A stretch of 64,000 bases of DNA from Acetobacter okinawensis (lineage in GTDB: Bacteria; Pseudomonadota; Alphaproteobacteria; Acetobacterales; Acetobacteraceae). Where the stretch lies: positions 37,504 through 101,503 of the forward strand of contig NZ_JOPJ01000004.1 of assembly GCF_002153655.1 (NCBI RefSeq). The letters run 5' to 3'. A program made the translations under genes and the position numbers. Below are positions 35,847 to 45,693 of this stretch, in pieces (within the stretch, counting starts at the first letter, position 1; each line of letters opens with the position of its first letter). The notes under the pieces are model-generated. The model worked only from the letters and a program-made list of their open reading frames with translations. It was not told the origin of the DNA and made no database searches.

Positions 35847-37688
35847 ATGACCGTAATCACCGACCATACCTCAGCCAGCCCCCCTTCCACCTGCGCACAC
35901 CTGCTGCTCCACCCCACTGCCGCCGTGTCCATGCGCGCACGCATGCTGGCCTCCGGCTCTGCTCTGTTCTGCCTTTGGGCTGCCCCGGCTCTGGCCGAAA
36001 CCGCACCCAATGCAGCTTATCTGCACCTGCCCCATACCCAGCCCGCCACACAGCAGAGCGTACCTGCGACCTCCCCCACCACCACACCGGTTGCGGGTAC
36101 GCGCATCACCATAACGCCTGCCTCGGCCACACAGCCGCCCCAAGCTGGCTTTTGGGATAACTCGCGCCTGCTGCCCCCGCTGACCAGCCGCCCGGAAGCC
36201 TACGGCCAGCCCCAGTCGCTCGAACTCAAACCCCTGCCAACATCACTCCTGCACCAAGGCCCGTGGGGGGTGTTCAACGCCAACACAGGGGCCGCTGCGG
36301 GCTTTGGCACCGTGGGGTATTACGCCGTCTCGCGCTGGGCGGAGGACTGGTCCAGCCTGCGCGACAAGCGCAACCGGCTGGATATTATGGACTCGCTCAA
36401 ATACATTCCCTTCAATACGAACGGGGATATTTACCTGACGTTGAGCGGCAACTTCCGCCAGCATAATTTTTATGACCAGCGGGCAGGTTTTGGCGCCACC
36501 AAAAAAGACCCCGCCTACCGCAACAACTACCGCTGGAATGTGGGGGGAGACCTCCATCTGGGCGAGCACGTCCGCCTGTATGGGGAGCTGATGAGCGGGC
36601 AGGCCGCAGGCGTAAACTATTATGGTTATGCCGGGGGCCGCTGGCGCAGCAGGCTGGACGCGCAACAGGCCTTTGTGGAAGTGCGTGGCCGGGTGCTCAA
36701 TGCAACGGTTGGCGGCATGGCTGGCCGCATGACGTTTCTGGACGCTCCCCCGTACTTTACCGCTGGCAGCGTGTACCCTTCCATCCCCTATTCATGGAAT
36801 GGGCTGCGCGGCTATGCCTTCTGGAAAAATTTCCGGATCGACGGGTTCTACCTGACCCTGACCAACAATGCCCCCTCCGCCATGTTCCACGATCAGGTTG
36901 GCTGGAACTCGCGCCTGTTCGGGGCCTATACGTCCTATGCGGTGCCCAGCTTCAAATTCATGGGGCGGAACAGCCAGATTTTTGTGGATACGTTCTATCT
37001 GGGCACCATTCTTTCCAACAGCCCCCTGCCTAGTCTGGGGGGCGGGTCCATTGCAGGCTCCACACACCGCGACACACCGGGAACACGCATCTGGGGCAAC
37101 GCGGGACCGCTTGAATTTTCCATCGGGGCCATGTGGCAGGGGGGAGAATTCCGTGCGGCCAAAAGCGGGCCAACACGCCCTGTTTCCGCCTATGCCATTG
37201 ACGCAACACTCTCCTGGCGGTTTGCAAAATGGCCGGGCCACCCCGCCATTGGCATACAGGTGGATGACGTGTCTGGTGGGAATATGCACAAGGGGCAGAC
37301 CAGCTCGTGGGGGAGCTTTCTCTCCCCCTTCGTGCCCAGCGCCTACTACCTGGATATGAGCACCTACATTGGCCAGTCGAACATTATTGACGTAGGCCCC
37401 ATTGCCACAATTGCGCCCACCCCCAACACCACCTTGCTGCTCAAGGTGCCAGCCGTATGGCGCAACAGCCGTGAGGACGCCATTTACGCCAGCGGCACCG
37501 CCTTTTACGCCTACCGCCCGCACGGGGCCTATACCGCAACCATGCCACAGGCCAGCTTTACCTGGCGGGCCACACGCCACATTACATTCAGCCTTGATGG
37601 AGAATATATTTTTGCCTCTCACAGCATGATCGAGGCCGGGGCCTCTTCTGGTGCGTTTGTGCAAAGTAACCTTGAACTGACCTTCTAA
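35847..37688 (+). CDS. Alginate-export-type outer-membrane porin
   Basis: 613 residues. A signal peptide-like helix appears at residues 29-50 (MRARMLASGSALFCLWAAPALA), so either translation starts at the ATG at 35931 or the leader is long. The mature part resembles the alginate-export beta-barrel family: SLKYIPFNTNGDIYLTLSGNFRQ, YRWNVGGDLHLGEHVRLYGELMSGQ, RLDAQQAFVEVRGRVL, then many aromatic-rich amphipathic strands, ending in a Phe (LELTF) as outer-membrane barrels do. Members pass polysaccharides or small solutes. No other polysaccharide export genes are adjacent. Two dyads upstream suggest regulation. Confidence 0.78.
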   Translation: MTVITDHTSASPPSTCAHLLLHPTAAVSMRARMLASGSALFCLWAAPALAETAPNAAYLHLPHTQPATQQSVPATSPTTTPVAGTRITITPASATQPPQAGFWDNSRLLPPLTSRPEAYGQPQSLELKPLPTSLLHQGPWGVFNANTGAAAGFGTVGYYAVSRWAEDWSSLRDKRNRLDIMDSLKYIPFNTNGDIYLTLSGNFRQHNFYDQRAGFGATKKDPAYRNNYRWNVGGDLHLGEHVRLYGELMSGQAAGVNYYGYAGGRWRSRLDAQQAFVEVRGRVLNATVGGMAGRMTFLDAPPYFTAGSVYPSIPYSWNGLRGYAFWKNFRIDGFYLTLTNNAPSAMFHDQVGWNSRLFGAYTSYAVPSFKFMGRNSQIFVDTFYLGTILSNSPLPSLGGGSIAGSTHRDTPGTRIWGNAGPLEFSIGAMWQGGEFRAAKSGPTRPVSAYAIDATLSWRFAKWPGHPAIGIQVDDVSGGNMHKGQTSSWGSFLSPFVPSAYYLDMSTYIGQSNIIDVGPIATIAPTPNTTLLLKVPAVWRNSREDAIYASGTAFYAYRPHGAYTATMPQASFTWRATRHITFSLDGEYIFASHSMIEAGASSGAFVQSNLELTF

Positions 37689-37852
37689 CCCGCTTTGGTG
37701 CAGACAAATACCGGCGCGCATCGTATGTGCAAAAAGGAGTGGAGGAGTGCGGCCAGCCCGGCCCCTCCGCTCCCGAGCATCCACACGGTTACGCCCGAGC
37801 ACCCCCATGGCCGGGAGCGTAACCTCCATGACCAGAGGGAAGAACAGGACGC

Positions 37853-39796
37853 ATGGCCAGCCCGAACCCCCAGCGGGAGCTGACACTACGCGGCCTTGTG
37901 CTGGGTGCACTGATTACGGTCGTTTTTACCGCCTCCAATGTTTATCTGGGGCTGCGGATCGGGCTGACTTTTGCCTCCTCCATTCCGGCTGCGGTTATTT
38001 CCATGGCCGTCCTGCGCCTCATGGGCGGGGGCACACTGCTTGAAAACAACATGGTGCAAAGTCAGGCATCTGCTGCTGGCACTCTGTCCTGTGTGTTTGC
38101 AACCTTTCCCGGCCTCATTATTGCGGGGTTCTGGACACATTTTCCATTCTGGCAGACGGCTGGCCTGTCTTTTGCCGGGGGGGTACTGGGGGTGCTGTTT
38201 ACCATTCCGCTCCGTCGGGCTCTGGTTACGCACAGTAGCCTGCCCTACCCCGAGGGCGTTGCCGCAGCCGAAATTTTGCGCGCAGGAGCGGACAAGGGCA
38301 ACCAGCGGGGCCTGCAAGCCCTGATAAGTGGTGGCATCATGGCCTCCATTTTCTCCTTTTGCAGTGGCGGCCTGCGCCTGCTGGCAGATGGGCTGAGCCT
38401 GACAGCCACGGCAGGCAGCGCGGTTTTTCAACTCAGTGCAGCATTCTCCCCTGCCCTGATCGGAGCCGGGTATCTGGTCGGGTTGAGTGGCGGCATGGCC
38501 ATGCTTGCTGGCTGCCTGCTGGCATGGGCGCTCGGTGTGCCTTGGCTGAGTGCTATACTGCCCAACCCGGCACATCTGCCGCCCGCCCAGTTTGCGCAGG
38601 ACATATGGCTGCATAAAGTCCGCTTTGTGGGGGCCGGGGCAATTGCCGTGGCCTCTCTGTGGACCCTTATTGAACTGATGCCTCCCGTGCTGCGTGGCTT
38701 ACGCAGCATGCTACGCAACACCCCGGAGCTAAGTGCCACAACCGAGCGGGACCTCTCCTCCTCCACCATGGGGTGGCTGCTTGGCGGGGCCGTGCTGTTA
38801 CTGGCTGGTTTTTTTGCCGCCTTCCTTGCTCCCGTGGCCCACGGGTTCTGGCCTCTGGTCGGGGTGGCTGTGCTGTTCTGCGTTGTGTTCGGCTTTATCA
38901 TGGCAGCAGCATGCGGATATATGGCGGGTATTGTTGGCTCCTCCTCCTCCCCCATTTCCGGCATTATCATTATCGGAGCGGTCCTGTGCGCCCTGATGAT
39001 TCTGGGGCTGGAGGCTCTGGGGCTGACACCTGCCAGCATGATGGCAGATGGACAGAAACTGGCTACGGCGTTTACCATCCTGCTCCTGTCCGCCATTACA
39101 GCGACCATCGCCATTTCCAACGATAACCTGCAGGACCTCAAAACCGGCCAGCTTGTGGGCGCAAGCCCATGGAAGCAGGAAGTCGCCCTGATTGCAGGGT
39201 GCCTGGTGGGTGCGGCGGTTATTCCACCCGTGCTCAACCTCCTTTATCAGGCCTATGGCTTTACCGGCGCCATGCCCCGCGCGGGCATGGACCCAAGCCA
39301 TGCTCTGGCTGCCCCCCAACCCGCCCTGATTACACTGATCGCCAAGGGTATTTTTACCCACTCCCTTGACTGGAGCATGCTCCGCACCGGTATGGCGCTT
39401 GGGGTGGGGCTGGTCATACTGGACCTTGCCTTACGCCGCCATGCCCGCGCACTGCCCCCGCTGGGCGTGGCTGTGGGGTTGTACCTGCCAGCCTCTGTCA
39501 GCTTGACGCTGGCCGCAGGCGCCATACTGGGGTGGGTGCTCCAGCGTGCAAACCGTAACCGCCGCCAGCAGACCAATGCGGAAAACGGCTCCATTGGCAC
39601 CATGCTGGCATCGGGGTTTATTGTGGGCGAAAGCCTGAGTGGCGTGCTGCTGGCAGTTCTGTCCGGCACCACGGGGCAGGATAACGCTTTTTCCCTTGCC
39701 GCTTTTATGCCAGCGGGCTGGGCTACTGTGCTGGGAACACTCGCATTTGGGGCCCTTTGCTGGGCCTTTGCGCGCAAAACACTCCAGACACCTTAA
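37853..39796 (+). CDS. OPT-family oligopeptide transporter
   Basis: 647-residue inner-membrane protein with roughly 15 hydrophobic segments. Family features include the N-terminal LTLRGLVLGALITVVFTASNVYLGLRIGLTFASSIPAAVISM, NNMVQSQASAAGTLS, LPYPEGVAAAEILRAG and the internal AISNDNLQDLKTGQLVGASPWKQEVAL. OPT members take up small peptides or metal chelates by proton symport; the bacterial YbtX/TIGR00728-like branch has no defined substrate. AGGA lies upstream of the ATG. It follows the porin by 165 bp on the same strand, so an outer and an inner-membrane transporter could be co-expressed; that link is conjecture. Confidence 0.9.
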   Translation: MASPNPQRELTLRGLVLGALITVVFTASNVYLGLRIGLTFASSIPAAVISMAVLRLMGGGTLLENNMVQSQASAAGTLSCVFATFPGLIIAGFWTHFPFWQTAGLSFAGGVLGVLFTIPLRRALVTHSSLPYPEGVAAAEILRAGADKGNQRGLQALISGGIMASIFSFCSGGLRLLADGLSLTATAGSAVFQLSAAFSPALIGAGYLVGLSGGMAMLAGCLLAWALGVPWLSAILPNPAHLPPAQFAQDIWLHKVRFVGAGAIAVASLWTLIELMPPVLRGLRSMLRNTPELSATTERDLSSSTMGWLLGGAVLLLAGFFAAFLAPVAHGFWPLVGVAVLFCVVFGFIMAAACGYMAGIVGSSSSPISGIIIIGAVLCALMILGLEALGLTPASMMADGQKLATAFTILLLSAITATIAISNDNLQDLKTGQLVGASPWKQEVALIAGCLVGAAVIPPVLNLLYQAYGFTGAMPRAGMDPSHALAAPQPALITLIAKGIFTHSLDWSMLRTGMALGVGLVILDLALRRHARALPPLGVAVGLYLPASVSLTLAAGAILGWVLQRANRNRRQQTNAENGSIGTMLASGFIVGESLSGVLLAVLSGTTGQDNAFSLAAFMPAGWATVLGTLAFGALCWAFARKTLQTP

Positions 39797-39820
39797 AAAC
39801 TATAGGGGGTAATGCCCCCA

Positions 39821-40633
39821 TCAATGCTGCAACAATACCGGCACACGGGTATTGGCCAGAATATAGTCGGTAACACTCCCCACAAGACGACTGTAGATCA
39901 TGTTGTGCTGGTAGCCGCCAATCACCAGCATGTCGGCCTGAAAATGACCGGCCATATCCAGCAGGGTCTGCCCGGCATTGCGTGTGTCCTGCACGACCGG
40001 CTGCTGCGTAAGCGCTACACCGGGCAAAATGTCCAGCGGCAGCGGATCTGCGACAGATACGGCCACACCCACCGCTTTTGCGGCCCCGACCAGCGAGCGG
40101 GCCGCAAAAAACGCACGGCGGCAGGAGGGGGTATCTTTCCATGCCATAAAAATCCGGTCGCCACTGGGCCTGTCCCAGAAGGGTGGCACAAACAGAACTG
40201 GTCGCCCGGATTCAAAAATGGCGGCACGGGTTGCCACGTGCTTTTGCGCACTGTCACGCGGGTCGGGTACCCCCATGACCAGCAGGTCCGCATCTTTGCC
40301 GTAACCTGCAATAATCCGGTCCACCGTAATTTCGGGGTCCAGCCAGTTGACCTCTACCTTGCCAAGCCGGTCCGCAGGTGCGCCATATTCCTGCGCCAGC
40401 CAGCTCTGGAAGCGTGTATGCAGGGTATCTGCCCACTCTCGCTGGCGCTCTCGCACGGCCTGCGCCTGCGTATCGGAAAAACCCATGCGGCCAAGGAGCT
40501 GCTCCGGCGGCTCCCGCGCCGCCAGCACATCAATCCGCTGCATCCCCCGAATGCGGGAGAGAGCCTGCGCCGCCATGTCCAGCAGAACCTCTGCCTGATC
40601 CAACTGGCTGAGAATAACAAGGCACCGTTGCAT
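39821..40633 (-). CDS. Universal stress protein, tandem UspA domains
   Basis: 270 residues forming two Usp folds. The first is divergent but ends in the stretch DADLLVMGVPDPRD; the second starts at RIFMAWKDTPSCRRAFFAA and ends ADMLVIGGYQHNMIYSRLVGSVTDYILANTRVPVLLQH, with the GxxxxR/G-S/T-V nucleotide-binding motif near GGYQHNMIYSRLVGS. Cytoplasmic stress-linked protein. GGGAG lies upstream of the ATG. Convergent to the OPT gene (25-bp gap, no obvious terminator) and divergent from the alpha/beta hydrolase. Confidence 0.86.
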   Translation of the reverse strand: MQRCLVILSQLDQAEVLLDMAAQALSRIRGMQRIDVLAAREPPEQLLGRMGFSDTQAQAVRERQREWADTLHTRFQSWLAQEYGAPADRLGKVEVNWLDPEITVDRIIAGYGKDADLLVMGVPDPRDSAQKHVATRAAIFESGRPVLFVPPFWDRPSGDRIFMAWKDTPSCRRAFFAARSLVGAAKAVGVAVSVADPLPLDILPGVALTQQPVVQDTRNAGQTLLDMAGHFQADMLVIGGYQHNMIYSRLVGSVTDYILANTRVPVLLQH

Positions 40634-40801
40634 ACACTCACGCTCCCTATGTTCTTATGGCGTGGCAGACTGTGGCACACATGCCCTCTCTCTGGAAGGT
40701 GAAGAAAAAACACGCCCGGCCCTCTCGCATTCATACGCAAAGCTGGGCAAAACTCCCGCAGGCGCGCCCCATGCCCGCCACAGCAGAGGAAAGAGCATAC
40801 A

Positions 40802-41590
40802 GTGTTGCTAAACGTGAGCGAGCGCGGCCCCGAACACCCAACGCCAGCAGGTGCCCTGCCCGTTGTGCTGCTGCACGGCCTGTTTGGCCGGGCGCGCAAT
40901 CTGGGTTTTGTGCAGCGCAGGCTGGCAGCAACCCGGCGCACACTGGCCATGGACCTGCGCAACCACGGCAGCAGCCCCCACGGCCCCATGAACTACCCCG
41001 CCATGGCGCAGGACGTGCTGGACACAATGCTCCACAATACCGCATGCCCAGCCATTGTGCTTGGTCATTCCATGGGGGGCAAAACAGCCATGATGCTGGC
41101 CTTAAGCCAGCCCACCGCCGTGCGCGCCCTGATTGTGGTGGACATTGCCCCCGCACAGGGCGGGTTTGACCGGCTGGACCTGCCGGACAATCTGGACAGT
41201 CTGGCCTTCCCCCCCCATCTGGACCTGCATGGCACCAACGACCTGCTCCGCCCCTATATTGCCAATGATGCCGTGCGCCAGCTTATGGCGCAAAACATAC
41301 GACAGGGCGACAACCCCGGCTGGGCCATTGGCCTGAAGGATATTCTGGCCGCCATGCCTGACCTTATGAGCTGGCCGCAACTGCCCCCCGGCTTACACTA
41401 TGATGGGCCAACCCTGTTTATCCGGGGGGAGGACTCAGCCTATATCAGCCCCGCAAACTACCCTGTTATGAAAGCACTGTTCCCCAACCACCGGCTGGAA
41501 AGCATAAGTGGAGCAGGCCACTGGGTCCATGCTGATGCCCCCCGCCGCTTTACCGAACTGGTAGAGGACTTTCTGGCGCATATCCCCTGA
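40802..41590 (+). CDS. Alpha/beta-hydrolase, YbfF-like esterase
   Basis: 262 residues. PVVLLHGLFGRARNLGFVQRRLA with the oxyanion HG, AMDLRNHGSSPH, the nucleophile elbow VLGHSMGGKTAMMLAL (Ser), the acidic residue region LFIRGEDSAYI and the catalytic His in ISGAGHWVHADAP. The order and spacing fit YbfF-type carboxylesterases. The first codon is GTG at 40802 with AGGAAAG upstream; a TTG follows at once as alternative. It is divergent from the stress protein and convergent with the COG2509 flavoprotein. Confidence 0.85.
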   Translation: MLLNVSERGPEHPTPAGALPVVLLHGLFGRARNLGFVQRRLAATRRTLAMDLRNHGSSPHGPMNYPAMAQDVLDTMLHNTACPAIVLGHSMGGKTAMMLALSQPTAVRALIVVDIAPAQGGFDRLDLPDNLDSLAFPPHLDLHGTNDLLRPYIANDAVRQLMAQNIRQGDNPGWAIGLKDILAAMPDLMSWPQLPPGLHYDGPTLFIRGEDSAYISPANYPVMKALFPNHRLESISGAGHWVHADAPRRFTELVEDFLAHIP

Positions 41591-41618
41591 CCCACCACCT
41601 GGCAGAGGAGAGAAGACC

Positions 41619-43271
41619 TTACCCCACAGCAGGGAGCAGGCCCGCCATCTCCCGCGCTACGGCCTCAGCCATGCGAATACCATCCATGGCGGCAGACAGA
41701 ATACCCCCGGCATACCCGGCCCCTTCCCCCGCCGGGTACAGACCGGGGGTGTTGAGCGACTGCCCATCCTCCCCCCGAGGGACCCGAATGGGGGAGGAGG
41801 TGCGGGTTTCCACCCCGGTCATGACAGCATCATCCATGGTAAAGCCACGCAGCTTGCGCTCAAAGCGTGGCAGGGCCTCACGCAGGGCTTCCACCACAAA
41901 ATCCGGCAGGCAGGTGGACAGGTCCGCCGGGGTCACACCCGGTTTGTAGGACGGCACAACATCACCCAGCGCGGTGGATGGGCGACCCGCCAGAAAATCC
42001 CCCACCCGCTGGGCCGGAGCGCGGTATTCCCCACCACCGGCCAAAAATGCCTGCCGCTCCCAGTGGCGCTGGTAGGCTATGCCGGCAAGCGGGTCATCGG
42101 GGTAGTCCTCACCGGGGCGCAGTTCAACAACAATGCCCGAATTGGCGTTACGCTCGGCGCGGGAATACTGGCTCATACCATTGGTGACCACCTGCCCCTC
42201 CTCCGAGGTCGCGGCCACGACCGTACCGCCGGGACACATGCAGAAGGAATAGACCCCGCGCCCGTTGGCTGCGTGGTGCACCAGCCGGTATTCGGCTGCA
42301 CCCAGATGCTCGTTGCCCGCACTGGGGCCAAACTGGGCCAGATCAATAACAGACTGCGGGTGCTCGATACGCACCCCCATGGAAAACGGTTTGGCCTGCA
42401 TGCTCACGCCCTGCTTTTGCAGCATGGCAAAGGTGTCGCGCGCACTGTGGCCCACAGCCAGCACCACATGGTCCGCCCTGATCACCGCACCATCGGCAAG
42501 CCGCACCCCTTCCACCATGCGGGTTGCGGGGTTGAGCAGCAGCTCATCCACACGTGCGCCAAAGCGGTATTCGCCACCAGCCTGCTCCACCTCCTTGCGG
42601 ATATGCTCCACCATGGAAACGAGCCGGAACGTGCCAATATGCGGGTGCGCCAGATACAGAATATCCTCCGGCGCTCCAGCCTTTACAAACTCCTCCAGCA
42701 CCTTGCGGCCCAAAAAGCGCGGGTCGCGTACCTGACTGTACAGCTTGCCGTCCGAAAAAGTGCCTGCCCCGCCCTCCCCGAACTGCACATTGCTTTCCGG
42801 GGTCAGGACCGAGCGCCGCCACAGGGCAAAGGTATCCACCGTACGTTCACGCACAACCTTGCCACGTTCCAGCAAAAGCGGGCGCAGGCCCATGCGTGCA
42901 AGCATAAGGGCTGCCATAAACCCACACGGCCCCGCCCCTATAACAACCGGGCGTTTGTAGCCCTCAGCCGCAGCCAGGGCTGCCCCATTGGTAATGGGCG
43001 CATGCCACGCCATGTCCGGGGCAGGCTGTACGTGGGTATTGCCGGGGTGCGCGCTACGGTAGCGGGCCAGAACGCCCTCCTCATCCTGCACGGTGCAGTC
43101 CAGCGTGTACACAAGCCATATGGCGGAGCGGCGGCGGGCATCATGCCCACGTTTGAATACCGTAAAATCTTCCAGCGCCTGAGCCGCAATGCCCAACCGC
43201 TCACAGATCGCCTGCCGCAGCGCTTCGGGCGGGTGGTCAAGCGGTAGCCGCAGTTCTGTCAGACGGAGCAT
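41619..43271 (-). CDS. FAD-dependent dehydrogenase of the COG2509 type
   Basis: 550 residues. An N-terminal 100-residue domain (LRLPLDHPPEALRQAICERLGI, FTVFKRGHDARRR) precedes the FAD fold VVIGAGPCGFMAALMLARMG, then NVQFGEGGAGTFSDGKLYS, VLAVGHSARDTFAML, FCMCPGGTVVAATSEEGQVVTNGMS and the C-terminal GLYPAGEGAGYAGGILSAAMDGIRMAE. These are the hallmarks of the uncharacterised COG2509 flavoproteins; no substrate is known. The N-terminal domain resembles the Asp/Glu-free ferredoxin-like lobe of this family. The start has no strong binding site. Confidence 0.87.
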   Translation of the reverse strand: MLRLTELRLPLDHPPEALRQAICERLGIAAQALEDFTVFKRGHDARRRSAIWLVYTLDCTVQDEEGVLARYRSAHPGNTHVQPAPDMAWHAPITNGAALAAAEGYKRPVVIGAGPCGFMAALMLARMGLRPLLLERGKVVRERTVDTFALWRRSVLTPESNVQFGEGGAGTFSDGKLYSQVRDPRFLGRKVLEEFVKAGAPEDILYLAHPHIGTFRLVSMVEHIRKEVEQAGGEYRFGARVDELLLNPATRMVEGVRLADGAVIRADHVVLAVGHSARDTFAMLQKQGVSMQAKPFSMGVRIEHPQSVIDLAQFGPSAGNEHLGAAEYRLVHHAANGRGVYSFCMCPGGTVVAATSEEGQVVTNGMSQYSRAERNANSGIVVELRPGEDYPDDPLAGIAYQRHWERQAFLAGGGEYRAPAQRVGDFLAGRPSTALGDVVPSYKPGVTPADLSTCLPDFVVEALREALPRFERKLRGFTMDDAVMTGVETRTSSPIRVPRGEDGQSLNTPGLYPAGEGAGYAGGILSAAMDGIRMAEAVAREMAGLLPAVG

Positions 43272-43498
43272 GGGGCGTGTTCATCCAGTATGATTGCAAA
43301 AAACAGAGCAAAAGGGGCAAAGCAGCCCTCTGGCTCCTTCCCTATTCTGGAACGCCCCGCAGGTGCAATGTCTGCCGCCTGCCGTGCATGCGAATATTCC
43401 ACTTCTATTCCGCTATCACCCACCTTACATAAGGGGCAGACCCCCGGAATGGGGCACCGTGCCCATATGGTTTTTGTTCACGAAAGCAGGCCTGCTCC

Positions 43499-44599
43499 AT
43501 GTCCACCCCCGACACGCATCCCCACGACCACGCCGAACCCTCCGGCGGCACAAACGCCCCCCAAAAGGTGGCCTGCGCGCATGAGCATGAGCATGAGCAT
43601 GAGCATGAGCATGAGCATGAGCATGAGCATGAGCATGAGCATGAGCATGGCGGTAACGCAGACTCCTGCGGGCACAAGCACGGTTTTGGCCACCACCATG
43701 TGCATACCCCAGCCTCCTTTGGCATGGCTTTTGCCATTGGGATTGCGGTGAATACGCTCTACCTGTGTGCCGAGGCGATCTGGGGCGTTTACGCCCATTC
43801 GCTCTCGCTCATTGCCGATGCGGGGCACAACCTGTCAGACGTGCTAGCACTGGCCGCCGCATGGCTGGCCGAGCACCTCTCGCGCAGAAGCCCTACCGCG
43901 CGCTTTACCTACGGGTTGCGCCGCTCCTCCATTCTGGCAGCTCTTGCCAATGCCATCATCCTCATGCTGGTCACGGGGGGTGTTGCGTGGGAGGCTATCA
44001 ACCGCCTGATGGAACCAACACCTGTTGCGGGTAAAACCATGATGGTGGTTGCAGGGATTGGTATTGTGGTCAACGGGGCCTCCGCCATGCTGTTTGCTGC
44101 GGGGCAGAAGGGGGACCTGAACATTCGTGGCGCATTCCTCCACCTCATGGCCGATGCCCTGACATCCCTTGCCGTCGTGGTGGCTGGCGGGCTGGTGCTG
44201 CTGACCCATGTGGCCTGGATAGACCCTGCAATCAGCCTTGCCATTTCCGTTGTTGTGGTGCTGAGCACATGGTCCTTGCTACGGGATTCGCTGGATATGG
44301 CGCTTGATGCCGTCCCGCGTGAGGTGGACCCCGGTGCCGTGGAAAGCTTTTTGCGCGGCACACCCGGTGTTGCCGATCTGCACGACCTGCACATCTGGCC
44401 CATCAGCACGACCGAAACAGCACTCACCGTCCATCTGGTCCGCAGTGCAGACCCCGCAGACGGGCAGAGTGATACCAGACTGCTGGAGACACTGGTCAGC
44501 ACCCTGCGCAAACGCTTTGGCATTGCCCACCCCACCGTACAGATGGAAACGGCGGATTACGGCCCCACCTGCCACCTGTCTGACCCACACACCGTCTGA
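43499..44599 (+). CDS. Cation diffusion facilitator with a His-Glu repeat tract
   Basis: 366 residues, inner membrane, probable zinc/proton antiporter. The cytoplasmic N-terminus contains eleven tandem His-Glu pairs (residues about 28-50) and more His (CGHKHGFGHHHVH). Six hydrophobic segments follow. TM2 has LSLIADAGHNLSDVL and TM5 FLHLMADALTSLAV, the paired HxxxD sites of zinc CDFs. The C-terminal domain includes LHDLHIWPIS and TVHLV. The tract is encoded by a pure hexanucleotide repeat (43580-43645), so its length may vary between strains. The second CDF gene follows by 37 bp. Start codon site is weak. Confidence 0.92.
   Translation: MSTPDTHPHDHAEPSGGTNAPQKVACAHEHEHEHEHEHEHEHEHEHEHEHGGNADSCGHKHGFGHHHVHTPASFGMAFAIGIAVNTLYLCAEAIWGVYAHSLSLIADAGHNLSDVLALAAAWLAEHLSRRSPTARFTYGLRRSSILAALANAIILMLVTGGVAWEAINRLMEPTPVAGKTMMVVAGIGIVVNGASAMLFAAGQKGDLNIRGAFLHLMADALTSLAVVVAGGLVLLTHVAWIDPAISLAISVVVVLSTWSLLRDSLDMALDAVPREVDPGAVESFLRGTPGVADLHDLHIWPISTTETALTVHLVRSADPADGQSDTRLLETLVSTLRKRFGIAHPTVQMETADYGPTCHLSDPHTV
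43580..43645 (+). repeat. Hexanucleotide microsatellite (CATGAG)x11 inside a CDF gene
   Basis: Eleven uninterrupted copies of CATGAG, each encoding His-Glu, with no base differing between copies; a twelfth CAT follows. Being a multiple of three, copy number changes keep the frame. Confidence 0.97.
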
Positions 44600-44636
44600 C
44601 AAACCCCTATAAACACCCCACAAACCACAAGAGCCC

Positions 44637-45581
44637 ATGCCTGAACTCCCGCTCCCCAAAAGCAACAGGGGCATTGCCGTTGTCAGCCTGTTTGTCAGCC
44701 TTGTTGCACTCGGGCTCAAATACGCAGCCTTTGCCGTAAGCGGCAGCGTTGCACTGCATGCCGACGCCATAGAAACCATCATAAACGTGGTGGCCGCAGC
44801 CGGCGGGCTATGGGCGCTCAGCGTGGCCGAACGCCCTGCCGACCACAACCATACCTACGGCCATTACAAGGCGGAGTATCTGTCCGCCGTGGCAGAGGGT
44901 ACGCTGGTGGTCATTACTGCCTTTTTGATTGCCCGCGAGGCGGTGGAAGGCTGGCTGCACCCCCACCCCGCACTGGCCCCGTGGAATGGCCTGCTCCTGA
45001 ATGCCGCAGCAACCTGCGTAAACCTTGGCTGGGGGCTGGTCATGCTCCGTGCAGGGCAGGCCCGCCACTCCCCCGCACTGGTGGCCGGTGGACAGCATGT
45101 GCTGTCCGATGTGTGGACAGGCGTTGCCCTTGTGGCAGGTGTAGCGTTGATTCCCCTACTTGGCTGGCCACAGCTTGATGCGGTTCTGGCAGGCCTGGTG
45201 GCCATAAACGTGCTGCGCGTAGGCTGGGAGGTCATGCGGGACTCCATTGCCGGGCTGATGGACGAGGCCCCCGATAGACAGACCCGGAGCGAGCTCCGCC
45301 AGATCATCAGCACCAACGGGTATGGGGCCATTCAGGCGCATGACATCCGCACCCGCATTGTAGGAGCCATGACATTCCTTGAGTTCCATCTGGTTGTGCC
45401 CGGCAGCATGAGCGTAAAGGCCGCACATGACATATGCGACCGTATTGAACACGCCGTGCGCGCGCATATGGGCAGCACACTGGTGCATATTCACGTGGAG
45501 CCAGAAACCTGCGCCAAACAGGATGCCACGGTTGTCGCTATCCCTGCTGCACCCGCACCTCAGGCCAGTTCTGGCACCTGA
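44637..45581 (+). CDS. Second cation diffusion facilitator (FieF-like)
   Basis: 314 residues with about six hydrophobic segments. The first site is in SVALHADAIETIINV (TM2), the second in HVLSDVWTGVAL (TM5); both have His-Asp combinations. The cytoplasmic domain has AGLMDEAPD, AHDIRTRIVGAMTFLEFHLVVPGSMSVKAAHDICDRIE and STLVHIHVEPE, which match FieF/MamM-type CDFs. Unlike the upstream gene it has no His tract. AAGAG is upstream of the ATG. The two CDF genes are 37 bp apart and likely co-transcribed. Metal (Zn, Fe, Mn, Co) cannot be fixed. Confidence 0.9.
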   Translation: MPELPLPKSNRGIAVVSLFVSLVALGLKYAAFAVSGSVALHADAIETIINVVAAAGGLWALSVAERPADHNHTYGHYKAEYLSAVAEGTLVVITAFLIAREAVEGWLHPHPALAPWNGLLLNAAATCVNLGWGLVMLRAGQARHSPALVAGGQHVLSDVWTGVALVAGVALIPLLGWPQLDAVLAGLVAINVLRVGWEVMRDSIAGLMDEAPDRQTRSELRQIISTNGYGAIQAHDIRTRIVGAMTFLEFHLVVPGSMSVKAAHDICDRIEHAVRAHMGSTLVHIHVEPETCAKQDATVVAIPAAPAPQASSGT

Positions 45582-45693
45582 ACAAACAAATAAGCAGAAA
45601 TTATTCTATAAAAATCCGGTAATAGCTTTCTTCTGCGGCATGAAATGTTAAACTGCGGCGCATCCTGCTGACTTTTTGATCAAGAGATGCCCC

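Noticed and set aside
43405..43828. Minus-strand frames reading the hexanucleotide repeat as Cys-Ser or Met-Leu repeats
   Set aside because: They are readings of the same microsatellite; the CDF gene on plus has domains on both sides of the repeat.
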